Translations under genes and position numbers: made by a program
In this document: positions 17,576 to 27,257 of the stretch, in pieces
Numbering within the stretch: position 1 is the stretch's first letter
Layout: each line of letters begins with the position of its first letter
Source: Sediminicola sp037203765
GTDB taxonomy: Bacteria > Bacteroidota > Bacteroidia > Flavobacteriales > Flavobacteriaceae
NCBI RefSeq assembly: GCF_037203765.1
Contig: NZ_JBBCAS010000001.1
Span: forward strand, 310,001 to 374,000
DNA length: 64,000 nucleotides
Direction of reading: 5' to 3'
The notes under the pieces: generated by a model
Seen by the model: only the letters and a program-made list of their open reading frames with translations
Database searches by the model: none
What the model was told of the DNA's origin: nothing

Positions 17576-20011
17576 TTAATTGGTTTCCAAGCGATCCCGC
17601 TCAATTTTATCGATGGTTCTTTTCCTTTCTTTGAGCCCAAAATTCCCAAAGTTATACGTAAAACCAAAACGGATGAATTGGGTCTCGGGCCTAGGCAAAT
17701 AGGCATTGTCCTGATTCAAATATTTAGAGGCGACCGTTCCGTTGGCCCTGCCTAAAATATCCTCTGAGGAGAGGGAAATAGCTGCCCTGTTGTTCCAAAG
17801 AGTTTTACGAAGTCCGAATGTGAGATTGGTTGTTTCCGAAATTACATAGGAGCCCAAGAGGAACTTGGACAGATAATTAAGCCCCAATTCTCCGGTAAAA
17901 GTACCGTCCTTGGATAGGGTAAAATTGTTCTGCAGCAATAAAAATACCCCTTCCACCTCATTGGTGACAGGAATATTTCCACTCTCAATGGCCAAAAAGG
18001 TTTCTTCCTCATGAAATAGGGAGGTAATGGCCATCAAAAACCAGTTGTTGGTGATGGATTTAATATAGGTCAGGTCCATTCCATAAGAGATACTCCCCAA
18101 AACGTTTTGGCGTACCTCCCTAACAGTTTGGGACTGGTTATCCTGAAAATTGAGCGTGCTTATTAAGTTACCATTGTCCCTGTAATAAAGATCCAAAAAA
18201 TACGTCCCTTTTAAAGTGTAGTTAAAATTGAAGTTATGACTGAAATTGGGTCTTAAATTGGGATTTCCCTGATTAAAAACATTTTCGTTTAAGAAGTATA
18301 AAAAGGGGTTCAGGTCCTGGTATTTGGGTCTGGAAAGCTTACGACCATAATTCAAGGAGTAAGAATGATTATCGGATGGAGAGTATAGCAAGTACAAGGA
18401 AGGGAATAGCTCAAAATAATCCTGTACATTAATTTCGACCACACTTAAGGAATTGCCTTCCACATGGGTCTGTTCTCCCCTTAAACCCAATTTTAGGGAA
18501 AATTTGTCCCAATCCTGTGTCATGCTGACATATCCGGCAAATACTGTTTCATCATAATCATAGATGTCCGACAAGGCTTGGTTTTTGGTTTGACTATTGC
18601 CCATCACATTGAAATAATCCAGTCCACTTCTTGAATTGATGTTGGAAAACTTACCGCCACCTTCCAAGGACAAATCGCCAAAAGCATCCACATAGTCTGC
18701 CTGACCTGTATAGATTTTTATATTTTGGTTGGAATTCGTCAAGAAACTAAAATTCCTCATAAAATTGTTGGAGCTATCAAAGTAATCAGAGGATACAAAT
18801 TGATTTTGGTCCAATTCATAAGCCGTATGATGTGCGTTTAAGGATAAGGACGTCCCATCTTTTTTAAATTGATGGACATAGTTCAGGTCTATTCCCAAAT
18901 TGGCCTGATCAATATTTAGCTTACCGCTGGAAATAAAGGTAGAATCCAGCATATTCTGGGCATTACTAATCAAGTTCTCTGAAATGTTATCATAGGTCTT
19001 GTTGGGAGAAACTGCCAAATTGGTGGTGATATTCAAAGAATTTCTGTCATCAATATCGTAATCCAGGATAAGATTTGCATTTTGGGCGGCAGATCTGGTG
19101 GTCCTGTTAAAGGTAGATTGCCATTTTGAAAATACCGCATCGTTCTCTATAAAATTGATATAGCCGTTATTATCCTTGTATTCCTTTCTTGGACTTATGG
19201 TATAGTTGGCAAAAACACTTACTTTCTCGGTCTTAAAATAATGACTGGTCCCAAAACTGTATTTTGGAAAAATGGCCTGTATATAATCCCCGTTGACACT
19301 TCCCTTGTACCCTGGGGAGAGATTCTTGCTGGTTGTGATATTTAAAATAGGGCCACCCTCAGCATCGTAACTTGCCGGTGGGTTCATGATTACCTCAACG
19401 GATTTTATATTGGACCCTGAAACCCCTTCCAGTAAGTTCTTGATTTCTGCATTGGTGAGCTGTACTTTGCGGTTGTTCAAATAGATTGTCGGGGTCTGGT
19501 TTCTTATCTTCAACTGGTCGTTCACCATGATGACCCCAGGTGTTTTTCGCAGCACATCCCACGAATTCCCCAAGGAGGCGATCGTATTTTCCACATTAAA
19601 GACCAAACGATCCGATTTGCGGACAACCGTAGGGTTTTTGGCTGTAACCTCCACCCCGTCCAGATCAAAGGAACTGTCCTCAATGACAATGGTGCCTATG
19701 GCCACATTCTCCTTTACATCTACAGCTATTAAATTAGAGGTTGAACCGATGTAACTAGCCTTTAAAAAATAAGTCTTGGGTTGGACGTTTGAGATAACAA
19801 ACCTCCCTTGGTCATCTGTAGAGGCCCCGTGTACCACAACGGAGTCAGTTACCTGAAGCAATAGTACATTGGCATAGCCCACAGCTTCATTATTTCTATC
19901 TTTTACTGCACCAGAAACCTCATAGGTTTGGGCAGATAGGAAAAATGGCATGATCAGGGGCATGATCAAAACTAATAATCTAAACTTCAAGTTATTCGGG
20001 TTGGTCTTCAA
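17576..20011 (-). CDS. Outer-membrane beta-barrel protein, TonB-receptor-like with carboxypeptidase-regulatory-like domain
   Basis: 811 residues. An N-terminal signal peptide (about 1-27, ending FFLSAQ) is followed by a CarboxypepD_reg-like domain (about 28-110), a plug-like segment with VRKSDRLVFNVENTIAS and KIRNQTPTIYLNNRKV (about 125-215), and a long barrel rich in alternating aromatic residues. It ends QFIRFGFTYNFGNFGLKERK rather than in a bare terminal Phe. This is the outer-membrane family often seen without a SusD partner; none is nearby. Substrate unknown. It stands 54 bases upstream of dusB on the same strand, but the two functions look unrelated. Confidence 0.85.
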   Translation of the reverse strand: MKTNPNNLKFRLLVLIMPLIMPFFLSAQTYEVSGAVKDRNNEAVGYANVLLLQVTDSVVVHGASTDDQGRFVISNVQPKTYFLKASYIGSTSNLIAVDVKENVAIGTIVIEDSSFDLDGVEVTAKNPTVVRKSDRLVFNVENTIASLGNSWDVLRKTPGVIMVNDQLKIRNQTPTIYLNNRKVQLTNAEIKNLLEGVSGSNIKSVEVIMNPPASYDAEGGPILNITTSKNLSPGYKGSVNGDYIQAIFPKYSFGTSHYFKTEKVSVFANYTISPRKEYKDNNGYINFIENDAVFSKWQSTFNRTTRSAAQNANLILDYDIDDRNSLNITTNLAVSPNKTYDNISENLISNAQNMLDSTFISSGKLNIDQANLGIDLNYVHQFKKDGTSLSLNAHHTAYELDQNQFVSSDYFDSSNNFMRNFSFLTNSNQNIKIYTGQADYVDAFGDLSLEGGGKFSNINSRSGLDYFNVMGNSQTKNQALSDIYDYDETVFAGYVSMTQDWDKFSLKLGLRGEQTHVEGNSLSVVEINVQDYFELFPSLYLLYSPSDNHSYSLNYGRKLSRPKYQDLNPFLYFLNENVFNQGNPNLRPNFSHNFNFNYTLKGTYFLDLYYRDNGNLISTLNFQDNQSQTVREVRQNVLGSISYGMDLTYIKSITNNWFLMAITSLFHEEETFLAIESGNIPVTNEVEGVFLLLQNNFTLSKDGTFTGELGLNYLSKFLLGSYVISETTNLTFGLRKTLWNNRAAISLSSEDILGRANGTVASKYLNQDNAYLPRPETQFIRFGFTYNFGNFGLKERKRTIDKIERDRLETN

Positions 20012-20132
20012 AACTAATAAAAATTTTGAAGTGTCCTACTACAAATTATGTAATCTAGTCGAATATTAACTCTATTCTGTTCGTTTCCTGCTAATTTCTT
20101 AGGAACCGATATTTTATGCAGGTCAAATAAAG

Positions 20133-20140
20133 TATATTTG
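20133..20140 (+). promoter_or_regulatory. -7 promoter element of lepA
   Basis: TATATTTG is a perfect match to the Bacteroidota -7 consensus TAnnTTTG, 47 bases before the lepA ATG. A T-rich stretch at 20111-20115 is at about the distance of the -33 element. Confidence 0.6.
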
Positions 20141-20186
20141 CAATTGCTTAGAACGTGTTGAATAAGCTCTTACAGTTACATCATTT

Positions 20187-21983
20187 ATGAAGAACATTAG
20201 AAACTTCTGCATTATTGCGCATATAGACCATGGCAAAAGTACCTTGGCAGATAGATTATTGGATTTTACGGGCTCTGTGACCGATAGGGAGAAACAGGAC
20301 CAGCTACTGGATAGTATGGACTTGGAAAGGGAACGTGGTATTACCATTAAGAGCCATGCCATACAAATGGATTATACGCACAATGGGGAACAATATATCC
20401 TTAACCTGATCGACACCCCAGGCCACGTAGATTTCTCTTACGAGGTCTCGAGGTCCATTGCTGCCTGTGAAGGGGCCTTGCTGATCGTTGATGCCGCCCA
20501 GAGTATTCAGGCACAGACCATTTCCAATCTTTATTTGGCCTTGGAGAACGATTTGGAAATTATCCCCGTTCTGAACAAGGTAGATCTTCCCAGTGCCAAC
20601 CCGGAAGAAGTGACCGATGATATTGTAGAACTATTGGGCTGTAAACATGAGGATGTTATTCCCGCAAGTGCCAAGACAGGCTTGGGAATACAGGAGATCC
20701 TTACCGCTATCATAGAACGTATACCTGCTCCAAAAGGCGTGGTGGACGAATCTTTGCAGGCGTTGGTCTTCGATTCTGTATATAACCCCTTCAGAGGTGT
20801 AGAAACCTATTTTAGGGTGATCAACGGGGAAATAAAAAAAGGACAAAAGATAAAATTTGTAGCCACGGGCAAAAGTTATTTCGCGGACGAAGTGGGTACG
20901 TTAAAACTTACACAACATCCGAAACAGGTCATTAAGGCCGGAGATGTTGGCTACCTGATTACAGGAATAAAAGATGCAAGAGAGGTAAAAGTAGGGGATA
21001 CCATAACGGATTCTGCCAACCCGACAAAAAACCCTATCGGTGGGTTTGAAGATGTAAAACCCATGGTATTCGCCGGAATTTACCCTGTGGATACGGAAGA
21101 CTTCGAGGAATTGCGTTCTTCCATGGAAAAATTACAATTGAACGATGCTTCCCTGGTATTTACCCCAGAAAGTAGTGCGGCCTTAGGATTTGGATTTCGT
21201 TGTGGCTTCTTGGGGATGTTGCACATGGAAATTATCCAGGAACGATTGGAGCGTGAGTTTGACATGACGGTGATCACTACGGTACCCAACGTAAGTTACC
21301 ACGCTTTTACCCGAAAGGAACCCACAGTACCAGTAATCGTGAACAACCCAACAGACCTTCCCGATCCTTCAACATTGGACCACGTGGAAGAACCGTATAT
21401 CAAAGCTACGATTATTACAAAGTCGGACTTCGTAGGCAATGTCATGTCCCTTTGTATTGACAAAAGAGGGGTCATTACACACCAGACCTATTTAACACCT
21501 GAGCGTGTGGAACTTTCTTTTGATATGCCATTGGCGGAAATCGTATTTGATTTTTATGATCGATTGAAGACCGTATCCAAAGGCTATGCTTCCTTCGATT
21601 ATTCCCCGATTGGTATGCGGACCTCAAAATTGGTTCGTGTGGACATTCTTTTGAATGCTCAGCCGGTGGATGCCCTTTCTGCCCTGATACATGCAGACAA
21701 TGCCGCCAATATTGGAAAGAAAATGTGTGAAAAATTAAAGGAATTGATTCCGAGACAGCAGTTCGATATTCCTATCCAAGCAGCCATTGGGGCGAAGATC
21801 ATATCCCGTGAAACCATTAAGGCTCTCCGTAAGGATGTGACTGCAAAATGTTACGGTGGTGATATATCCCGTAAACGCAAGCTTTTGGAAAAACAGAAAA
21901 AAGGTAAAAAACGTATGCGTCAAGTAGGTAACGTAGAAATACCACAGCAGGCGTTTATGGCCGTATTAAAGCTGAACGATTAA
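20187..21983 (+). CDS. lepA: Elongation factor 4 (back-translocating GTPase LepA)
   Basis: 598 residues, full length. G1 AHIDHGKST, G2 ERGITIKSHA, G3 DTPGHVDFSYEV and G4 NKVDLP are all present. The LepA-specific C-terminus reads KCYGGDISRKRKLLEKQKKG followed by KRMRQVGNVEIPQQAF. It acts on stalled or mis-translocated ribosomes. It is monocistronic, with a -7 element upstream and a strong hairpin downstream. Confidence 0.97.
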   Translation: MKNIRNFCIIAHIDHGKSTLADRLLDFTGSVTDREKQDQLLDSMDLERERGITIKSHAIQMDYTHNGEQYILNLIDTPGHVDFSYEVSRSIAACEGALLIVDAAQSIQAQTISNLYLALENDLEIIPVLNKVDLPSANPEEVTDDIVELLGCKHEDVIPASAKTGLGIQEILTAIIERIPAPKGVVDESLQALVFDSVYNPFRGVETYFRVINGEIKKGQKIKFVATGKSYFADEVGTLKLTQHPKQVIKAGDVGYLITGIKDAREVKVGDTITDSANPTKNPIGGFEDVKPMVFAGIYPVDTEDFEELRSSMEKLQLNDASLVFTPESSAALGFGFRCGFLGMLHMEIIQERLEREFDMTVITTVPNVSYHAFTRKEPTVPVIVNNPTDLPDPSTLDHVEEPYIKATIITKSDFVGNVMSLCIDKRGVITHQTYLTPERVELSFDMPLAEIVFDFYDRLKTVSKGYASFDYSPIGMRTSKLVRVDILLNAQPVDALSALIHADNAANIGKKMCEKLKELIPRQQFDIPIQAAIGAKIISRETIKALRKDVTAKCYGGDISRKRKLLEKQKKGKKRMRQVGNVEIPQQAFMAVLKLND

Positions 21984-21985
21984 TT

Positions 21986-22018
21986 AAAAAGCCCCAAGAA
22001 GTTTCTCGGGGCTTTTTT
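21986..22018. terminator. Bidirectional terminator between lepA and the CPA1 antiporter gene
   Basis: AAAAAGCCCC and GGGGCTTTTT arms with an additional AGAA/TTCT pairing inside, followed by eight T on the plus strand and by U on the minus strand. It lies 3 bases after lepA and 13 before the convergent stop at 22028. Confidence 0.9.
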
Positions 22019-22027
22019 TTGATTTGG

Positions 22028-23884
22028 TTACCTGTCCTCCTGCGGACTCAAATTATCCTTGTCCTGCTCCAATATTTTTCCCAGATATACCAACTTTGAG
22101 CCGGACTCTATATCCTCAAACTCTTTACTGAAGGAAGGAATAATCTTTAGATCCCCATCCTTGGCCTTCAAGAATATCGGCACAATATTGTGGTCGGCTT
22201 TTATAATCTCTATCAACCCCTCATAGTGTTCCTTGTCCTTGAGTTCTATTTCATGGATAGCGGGATACAGTCTGGAAGCCTCCATCAGTTTTATAAAATC
22301 GTCTGTATGGGAAAAAAGACCTTCCTTAGGGTTGTTTTCGGGGTCGTTCATTTCATCCCCCGTGACCAAACGGAAGGAACCGTTCTCCCCAAACTGATCC
22401 TTAAACTTTTTGATGGCAAACATATTAATGTCGGAATTTCCCGTTAGGGCCATCAAATACCCCATATCGTTCAATTCAATATTATCGGTAAGGGAATCGG
22501 AATAGATATTGGCGGTCATGGCGTCCAGTCCCATTTTCTTGGCCTTGTCGATGTTGGACTGGTTATTGTCTATCAGCACCACATGACGTTTGTTTTTCTG
22601 AAGGTAATTTGCAATCAATCTAGGGGCCTTTGAGGCACCGATGATCAAAATCCCTTCGGACTTGTCCAAAAACACCCCGACCAGTTTGGCAAACAACCGG
22701 GCCGTAGTGGCATTTAAAAGTACGGTCCCCAATACCACCATAAATACGATAGGTGTTATATATTCGGCTCCCGGTTCCCCATTGGCCAGTAACTTGGACC
22801 CAAAGAGCGAGGCAATTCCCGCCGCTACAATCCCTCGCGGTCCCACCCAACTGATGAATAATTTTTCCTTAAATTTTAGGTCGGACCCTGCAGTACTGAG
22901 AAATACGCCCAAGGGCCTGATCAAAAAAACAATAATGGCCAACAATACAACCATTTGCCAATTAAAAATCAGCTCCAATTCTTGTATGTTGATATTGGCT
23001 GCCAATAGTATGAACAATATGGAAATCAACAGTACGCTCAGGGATTCCTTAAAATACAATAATTCCTTTAGGTTGGGAAGATTGATATTTCCCATCACCA
23101 AACCCATAACCACTACGGCCAATAGCCCGGATTCATGTGCAAATATATCCGATTCTACAAAGACCAGTAAGACTACGGAAAGGGAAACCACATTGAGAAG
23201 GTAGTGTGGGATAAAATTCTTTTTAATGGCAAAGGCCAGGGCATGGGCAAAGGTAAATCCGAAGGTAGTTCCGAAAAGGAGAATTTTCCCAAACTCGATC
23301 AAGGCTGTTTGCGTATAGGCCTCTCCTTCACCAACGCTGATAAATTCAAATACCAATACCGCCACCAATGCTCCAATGGGATCTATTAGTATCCCTTCCC
23401 ATTTCAATACCGCGGAGACATCTTTTTTTAGGGGAATGTTCCTTAGAATGGGCGTGATCACCGTTGGCCCGGTTACTATAATAAGTCCCGAAATTAAGAA
23501 AGAAACTTGCCAGGTTAATCCAAATACGAAATGGGCAGCGACACCTGCACCAAAAAACGTCACCACTGAGCCCAGGGTAATCAATTTGGTAATCACCGGG
23601 CCTACATTGGCTATTTCGGAACGCTTCAAGGTTAGTCCCCCTTCAAATAGAATAATACTAATGGCCAGAGAAACAAAATAATAAAGACCTTCCCCAGGGA
23701 AGAGTCCTTTTTCCCCATTCCAAATGGGTTCTATCCATTTTTCCCCATTATCTGTAAATAGGGTAGATACAGGCCCAACTATTAGACCTATTAAAATCAG
23801 CGGTAAAATAGCAGGCAGTTTTAATCTCCACGCCACCCATTGTGCTATAATTCCAAGTATAATAATTCCCGCTAATTCAACCAT
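22028..23884 (-). CDS. Cation:proton antiporter, CPA1 family with C-terminal RCK (TrkA-N/TrkA-C) domains
   Basis: 618 residues. About 12 membrane segments occupy residues 1-400, with core motifs ILFEGGLTLKRSEI, LISGLIIVTGPTVITPIL and WVGPRGIVAAGIASLFG. A Rossmann RCK domain follows from about 410 (ILIIGASKAPRLIANYL) and a TrkA-C-like end. RCK domains bind nucleotides or NAD(H) and gate transport. The likely role is Na+/H+ or K+/H+ exchange. It follows the second antiporter gene on the same strand after a 221-base gap, so they may be co-regulated rather than one operon. Confidence 0.9.
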   Translation of the reverse strand: MVELAGIIILGIIAQWVAWRLKLPAILPLILIGLIVGPVSTLFTDNGEKWIEPIWNGEKGLFPGEGLYYFVSLAISIILFEGGLTLKRSEIANVGPVITKLITLGSVVTFFGAGVAAHFVFGLTWQVSFLISGLIIVTGPTVITPILRNIPLKKDVSAVLKWEGILIDPIGALVAVLVFEFISVGEGEAYTQTALIEFGKILLFGTTFGFTFAHALAFAIKKNFIPHYLLNVVSLSVVLLVFVESDIFAHESGLLAVVVMGLVMGNINLPNLKELLYFKESLSVLLISILFILLAANINIQELELIFNWQMVVLLAIIVFLIRPLGVFLSTAGSDLKFKEKLFISWVGPRGIVAAGIASLFGSKLLANGEPGAEYITPIVFMVVLGTVLLNATTARLFAKLVGVFLDKSEGILIIGASKAPRLIANYLQKNKRHVVLIDNNQSNIDKAKKMGLDAMTANIYSDSLTDNIELNDMGYLMALTGNSDINMFAIKKFKDQFGENGSFRLVTGDEMNDPENNPKEGLFSHTDDFIKLMEASRLYPAIHEIELKDKEHYEGLIEIIKADHNIVPIFLKAKDGDLKIIPSFSKEFEDIESGSKLVYLGKILEQDKDNLSPQEDR

Positions 23885-24105
23885 TCAATTTTTTTTGTGA
23901 AATTTAATGTTTTTATTTTAAAAAAGTATGCTGTAAGACAGTATGACATTCCTGTAGTTTCATATTTGCAATAATAGCGTCTAAAGGTGAATAAGGAATG
24001 AGAGGTGTAAATTTTAATAAAATTCTATTTGATTTTTGTTTTTGGGACAGCCCTAAATACAACCTTATATTTAAAAATCATTTGGCAACTGCAAGCCCAT
24101 AGGAT

Positions 24106-26127
24106 CTATGGGTAAATAATGGTTCTACTGACATCCATATATTTTTCCTCCAATTTTGCAGGTAGGTCTTCCATAAAGGGCTGGTGGGAAATACCGCTCC
24201 TTCTTGAGGAAATAAACAACAAAAGATCATTCTTCTCTATCACCTGCTTTCCTTCCAAAAAGGATTCCGTTATTTCCAGGTTCTGAAACCTATTTTGCTG
24301 GGTGATCTTGTGCCTTTTCATGTGTTTCCTGATGGCATTCCCGGTCTCGGCATTGCAATAAAACAGAACGCCTATTCCAAGCTCTGAGGCAAGTCTGGTT
24401 AGTTTGCCCATCCAATTGTCGAACCCCAGTTCCAATTCTGCCAATGGGGGGGCAACCACCACAAGCTTTTTGTGGTTTGAAAGGGGCTGTTCAAAATGAC
24501 AGACGAACACTGTCTTATCTGTATTGGCCAGGAAACCTTCCAATTTCTTGCCAAAAAACTGATCGATAATACCCGTACGTTGGGGCCAACCTATAATAAT
24601 GATATTGGCCATGATTTCTCGTGCCGTTCTGGCTATCCCACCAAAAATATTGAAATCAATGGCAGCGATTACCTCAGCCCTGGTTTCCGATGCCGTGGCA
24701 TGGTCTATCAATTGTTTTAATTTTAATCTTGCCCGGGCAATATTCCGCTCTGCTTCCCTGTTATTGGGCACTACGGTGAGAATGGACAAGGGGTAGCTAG
24801 ATTTTTTATCCTTGATGAGCAAGGCAAAATCTAGGGCCTTTTCCAAATTTATATTGTTGGCTATTGGCAATAGGATATGTTCGTTTATCACGTGGTTTTT
24901 GGTGTGCATCGTATTATCGTCCTCCATGGCAACCACCAAGCTTTTAGCAGCGCGTTCCGTTACGAACGAGGCCACAATACAAGTCCCCAAGATTAGGATG
25001 ACCGTACCATTTAAAATATTCTCATCCAATATTTTGGCCTTGTAGCCAACCAAAATGACCGCAAGTGTAGCAGCGGCATGGGAACTGCTGAGTCCAAAAA
25101 TCAGTCTTCTTTGAAGTTTGGAGTATTTAAATACCAATTGTGTAAAAAGAGCCGCCATCCACTTGCCAAAAATGGCAACTACCGTTAACGTCGCCGCTAC
25201 AATAAGGGCCATGGGCCCACTAAGAATAACCCTATAATCTACCAACATGCCCACACTGATCAAGAAGAAGGGGATGAACAGGGCATTTCCTATAAATTCT
25301 ATTCGGTTCATCAGAACAGAAGAGTGCGGGATGAGCCTGTTCAGGGCCAAACCGGCCACAAAAGCCCCTATTATCGCTTCCACTCCAGCCAATTCGGCCA
25401 AGAACGCCGCAAAAAATACAACGGCCAGAACAAAGATATAATGGGAGTGTTTTTCACTTTCCAGTTTTTTAAAAAACCATTTGGATACCCTGGGCACCAC
25501 GCCAAACATAATCCCCATAAAAACAAATAGGGAAATAATAAGTCGAAGCCAAAAAACATAGGTAAGGTTACCCTCATGGGAACCTACCAGCACCGCCAAA
25601 ATAATTAGTACTGCGGTATCGGTCAGGATGGTCCCGCCCACCGTGATGGCCACTTCCTGGTTTTTGGTAATCCCTAGCTTGCTAACAATAGGGTAGGTGA
25701 CCAGGGTATGAGTTGCGAACATGCTGGCGGTCAACAGACTGGCGTTAAAATCGTAATCCAATAAGTAATAACAGACCGGAAATCCTATGCCCAAGGGGAT
25801 GCTAAAAGTGAACAGCCCAAACCATATACTTTTGTTCCTATTCGTCTTAAAATCGTTCAGGTCCAGATCCAGCCCCGCAATGAACATGATATAAAGTAGC
25901 CCTATCGTAGAGAACAGATCCACAAACAAACTTTTTTCCAATAAATTAAATCCATTGGGACCTATGATCGCACCAGAAATGATTAGCCCAATGATGCCCG
26001 GTATCCTCAATTTGTTCATGAGAATAGGGACCATCAAAATGACAAAAAGAATCAACGAAAAAATTAGCACAGGTTTTTCGAGTGGCAATTTAAAATGGTG
26101 CATTATCTGCTCTAATACTTCATCCAT
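24106..26127 (-). CDS. Cation:proton antiporter, CPA2 (KefB-like) with C-terminal USP-like region
   Basis: 673 residues. Residues 1 to about 395 carry a dozen membrane segments with PGIIGLIISGAIIGPNGF, LYIMFIAGLDLDLNDF and FVAGLALNRLIP, typical of CPA2 exchangers. Residues 400-673 are cytosolic and read like two universal-stress-type halves, a common regulatory tail of such exchangers in Bacteroidota. It probably exchanges Na+ or K+ for H+. Two different antiporters side by side suit an organism that lives with salt or pH stress; this is inference. Confidence 0.9.
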   Translation of the reverse strand: MDEVLEQIMHHFKLPLEKPVLIFSLILFVILMVPILMNKLRIPGIIGLIISGAIIGPNGFNLLEKSLFVDLFSTIGLLYIMFIAGLDLDLNDFKTNRNKSIWFGLFTFSIPLGIGFPVCYYLLDYDFNASLLTASMFATHTLVTYPIVSKLGITKNQEVAITVGGTILTDTAVLIILAVLVGSHEGNLTYVFWLRLIISLFVFMGIMFGVVPRVSKWFFKKLESEKHSHYIFVLAVVFFAAFLAELAGVEAIIGAFVAGLALNRLIPHSSVLMNRIEFIGNALFIPFFLISVGMLVDYRVILSGPMALIVAATLTVVAIFGKWMAALFTQLVFKYSKLQRRLIFGLSSSHAAATLAVILVGYKAKILDENILNGTVILILGTCIVASFVTERAAKSLVVAMEDDNTMHTKNHVINEHILLPIANNINLEKALDFALLIKDKKSSYPLSILTVVPNNREAERNIARARLKLKQLIDHATASETRAEVIAAIDFNIFGGIARTAREIMANIIIIGWPQRTGIIDQFFGKKLEGFLANTDKTVFVCHFEQPLSNHKKLVVVAPPLAELELGFDNWMGKLTRLASELGIGVLFYCNAETGNAIRKHMKRHKITQQNRFQNLEITESFLEGKQVIEKNDLLLFISSRRSGISHQPFMEDLPAKLEEKYMDVSRTIIYP

Positions 26128-26374
26128 CCTTTAACAGTTCAATTAAATGGTACTTTATAACATTGTCCTTGGTCGCAACCCTATATTTTTGGAGAGAAAC
26201 GACCTCAGCATCTTTCCCGGCCTCTATAAAAACCCCCATTTTACTAGGGTTACTGGTGATTGTAAAACCAGTCGAAAATTAGTAGAAAAATGTTAAAAAA
26301 CCACTAATAATCTGTGGTATATGAATAATATCCTATTTGCTTTCCTTAATTTGCATCAATTGTTTTGATCACTT

Positions 26375-27235
26375 ATGAAATTATATCCTATTGAAGCCGG
26401 TAATTTTAAATTGGACGGGGGAGCCATGTTCGGGGTTGTTCCCAAAACCATATGGAACACCACCAATCCGGCAGATTCCAATAACATGATCGATATAGCT
26501 GCAAGGTGCCTATTGATTGAAGACGGCAATCGGTTGATCCTCATAGATACTGGGATGGGTAACAAACAATCCGACAAATTTTTCAGCTACTATTACCAAT
26601 GGGGAGACCACTCTTTGGACAGCTCCCTTAAAAAATTGGGTTTCCATAGGGACGACATTACCGATGTGTTTATGACCCATTTACATTTCGACCATTGCGG
26701 GGGAAGTGTTCAATGGAACAAGGACAGGACTGGCTATGAGCCCGCTTTTAAAAACGCCTCTTTTTGGACCAATGAAAATCATTGGGAATGGGCCACCAAT
26801 CCCAACCCAAGAGAGAAAGCATCCTTTCTTAAGGAGAACCTGATGCCCATGCAGGAAAGTGGACAGCTCAAATTCATTGCAAGGAACAATACCCCATTTA
26901 TGGAAAAATCAGAGCTTGGTTTCGGTATACTCTTTGTAGATGGACATACCGAAAAACAAATGATCCCGCATATAGCCTACAAAGGAAAAACTTTGGTCTT
27001 TGCTGCTGATCTTTTGCCTACGATAGGACATATTCCCCTGCCTTATGTTATGGGCTACGACACAAGGCCTTTATTGACCATGGGAGAAAAGGCCCTCTTT
27101 TTGGACAAGGTGGCCCATGATGATTTATACCTATTTTTGGAGCACGATGCACACCATGAAATATGTACGCTACAACATACAGAAAAAGGGGTGCGCCTAA
27201 AAGATATCCATTCCTTTGATTCAATATTCAACTAA
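26375..27235 (+). CDS. MBL-fold metallo-hydrolase
   Basis: 286 residues. The zinc signature is HLHFDHCGG near residue 105, with further metal ligands in FVDGHTEKQMIPHI and LEHDAHHEICTL. The N-terminus has the GAMFGVVPKTIW and IDTGMGNKQSDKF pattern of lactonase/quinolinase-like MBL hydrolases. No signal peptide. Substrate unknown; a lactone or another small ester is possible. It is 22 bases upstream of the S8 protease gene, and probably the first gene of a three-gene operon. Confidence 0.88.
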   Translation: MKLYPIEAGNFKLDGGAMFGVVPKTIWNTTNPADSNNMIDIAARCLLIEDGNRLILIDTGMGNKQSDKFFSYYYQWGDHSLDSSLKKLGFHRDDITDVFMTHLHFDHCGGSVQWNKDRTGYEPAFKNASFWTNENHWEWATNPNPREKASFLKENLMPMQESGQLKFIARNNTPFMEKSELGFGILFVDGHTEKQMIPHIAYKGKTLVFAADLLPTIGHIPLPYVMGYDTRPLLTMGEKALFLDKVAHDDLYLFLEHDAHHEICTLQHTEKGVRLKDIHSFDSIFN

Positions 27236-27257
27236 TCCTAACAAATCACTTTAACAT

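Noticed and set aside
21376..21390. CCACGTGG inside lepA, like a parS core
   Set aside because: Only the inner part matches; with three mismatches to TGTTCCACGTGGAACA it is best explained by the lepA codons for a conserved segment.
24096..24112. Small hairpin CCCATAG GAT CTATGGG at the end of the CPA2 gene
   Set aside because: Seven pairs but no U run on the gene's strand, so a terminator cannot be claimed.
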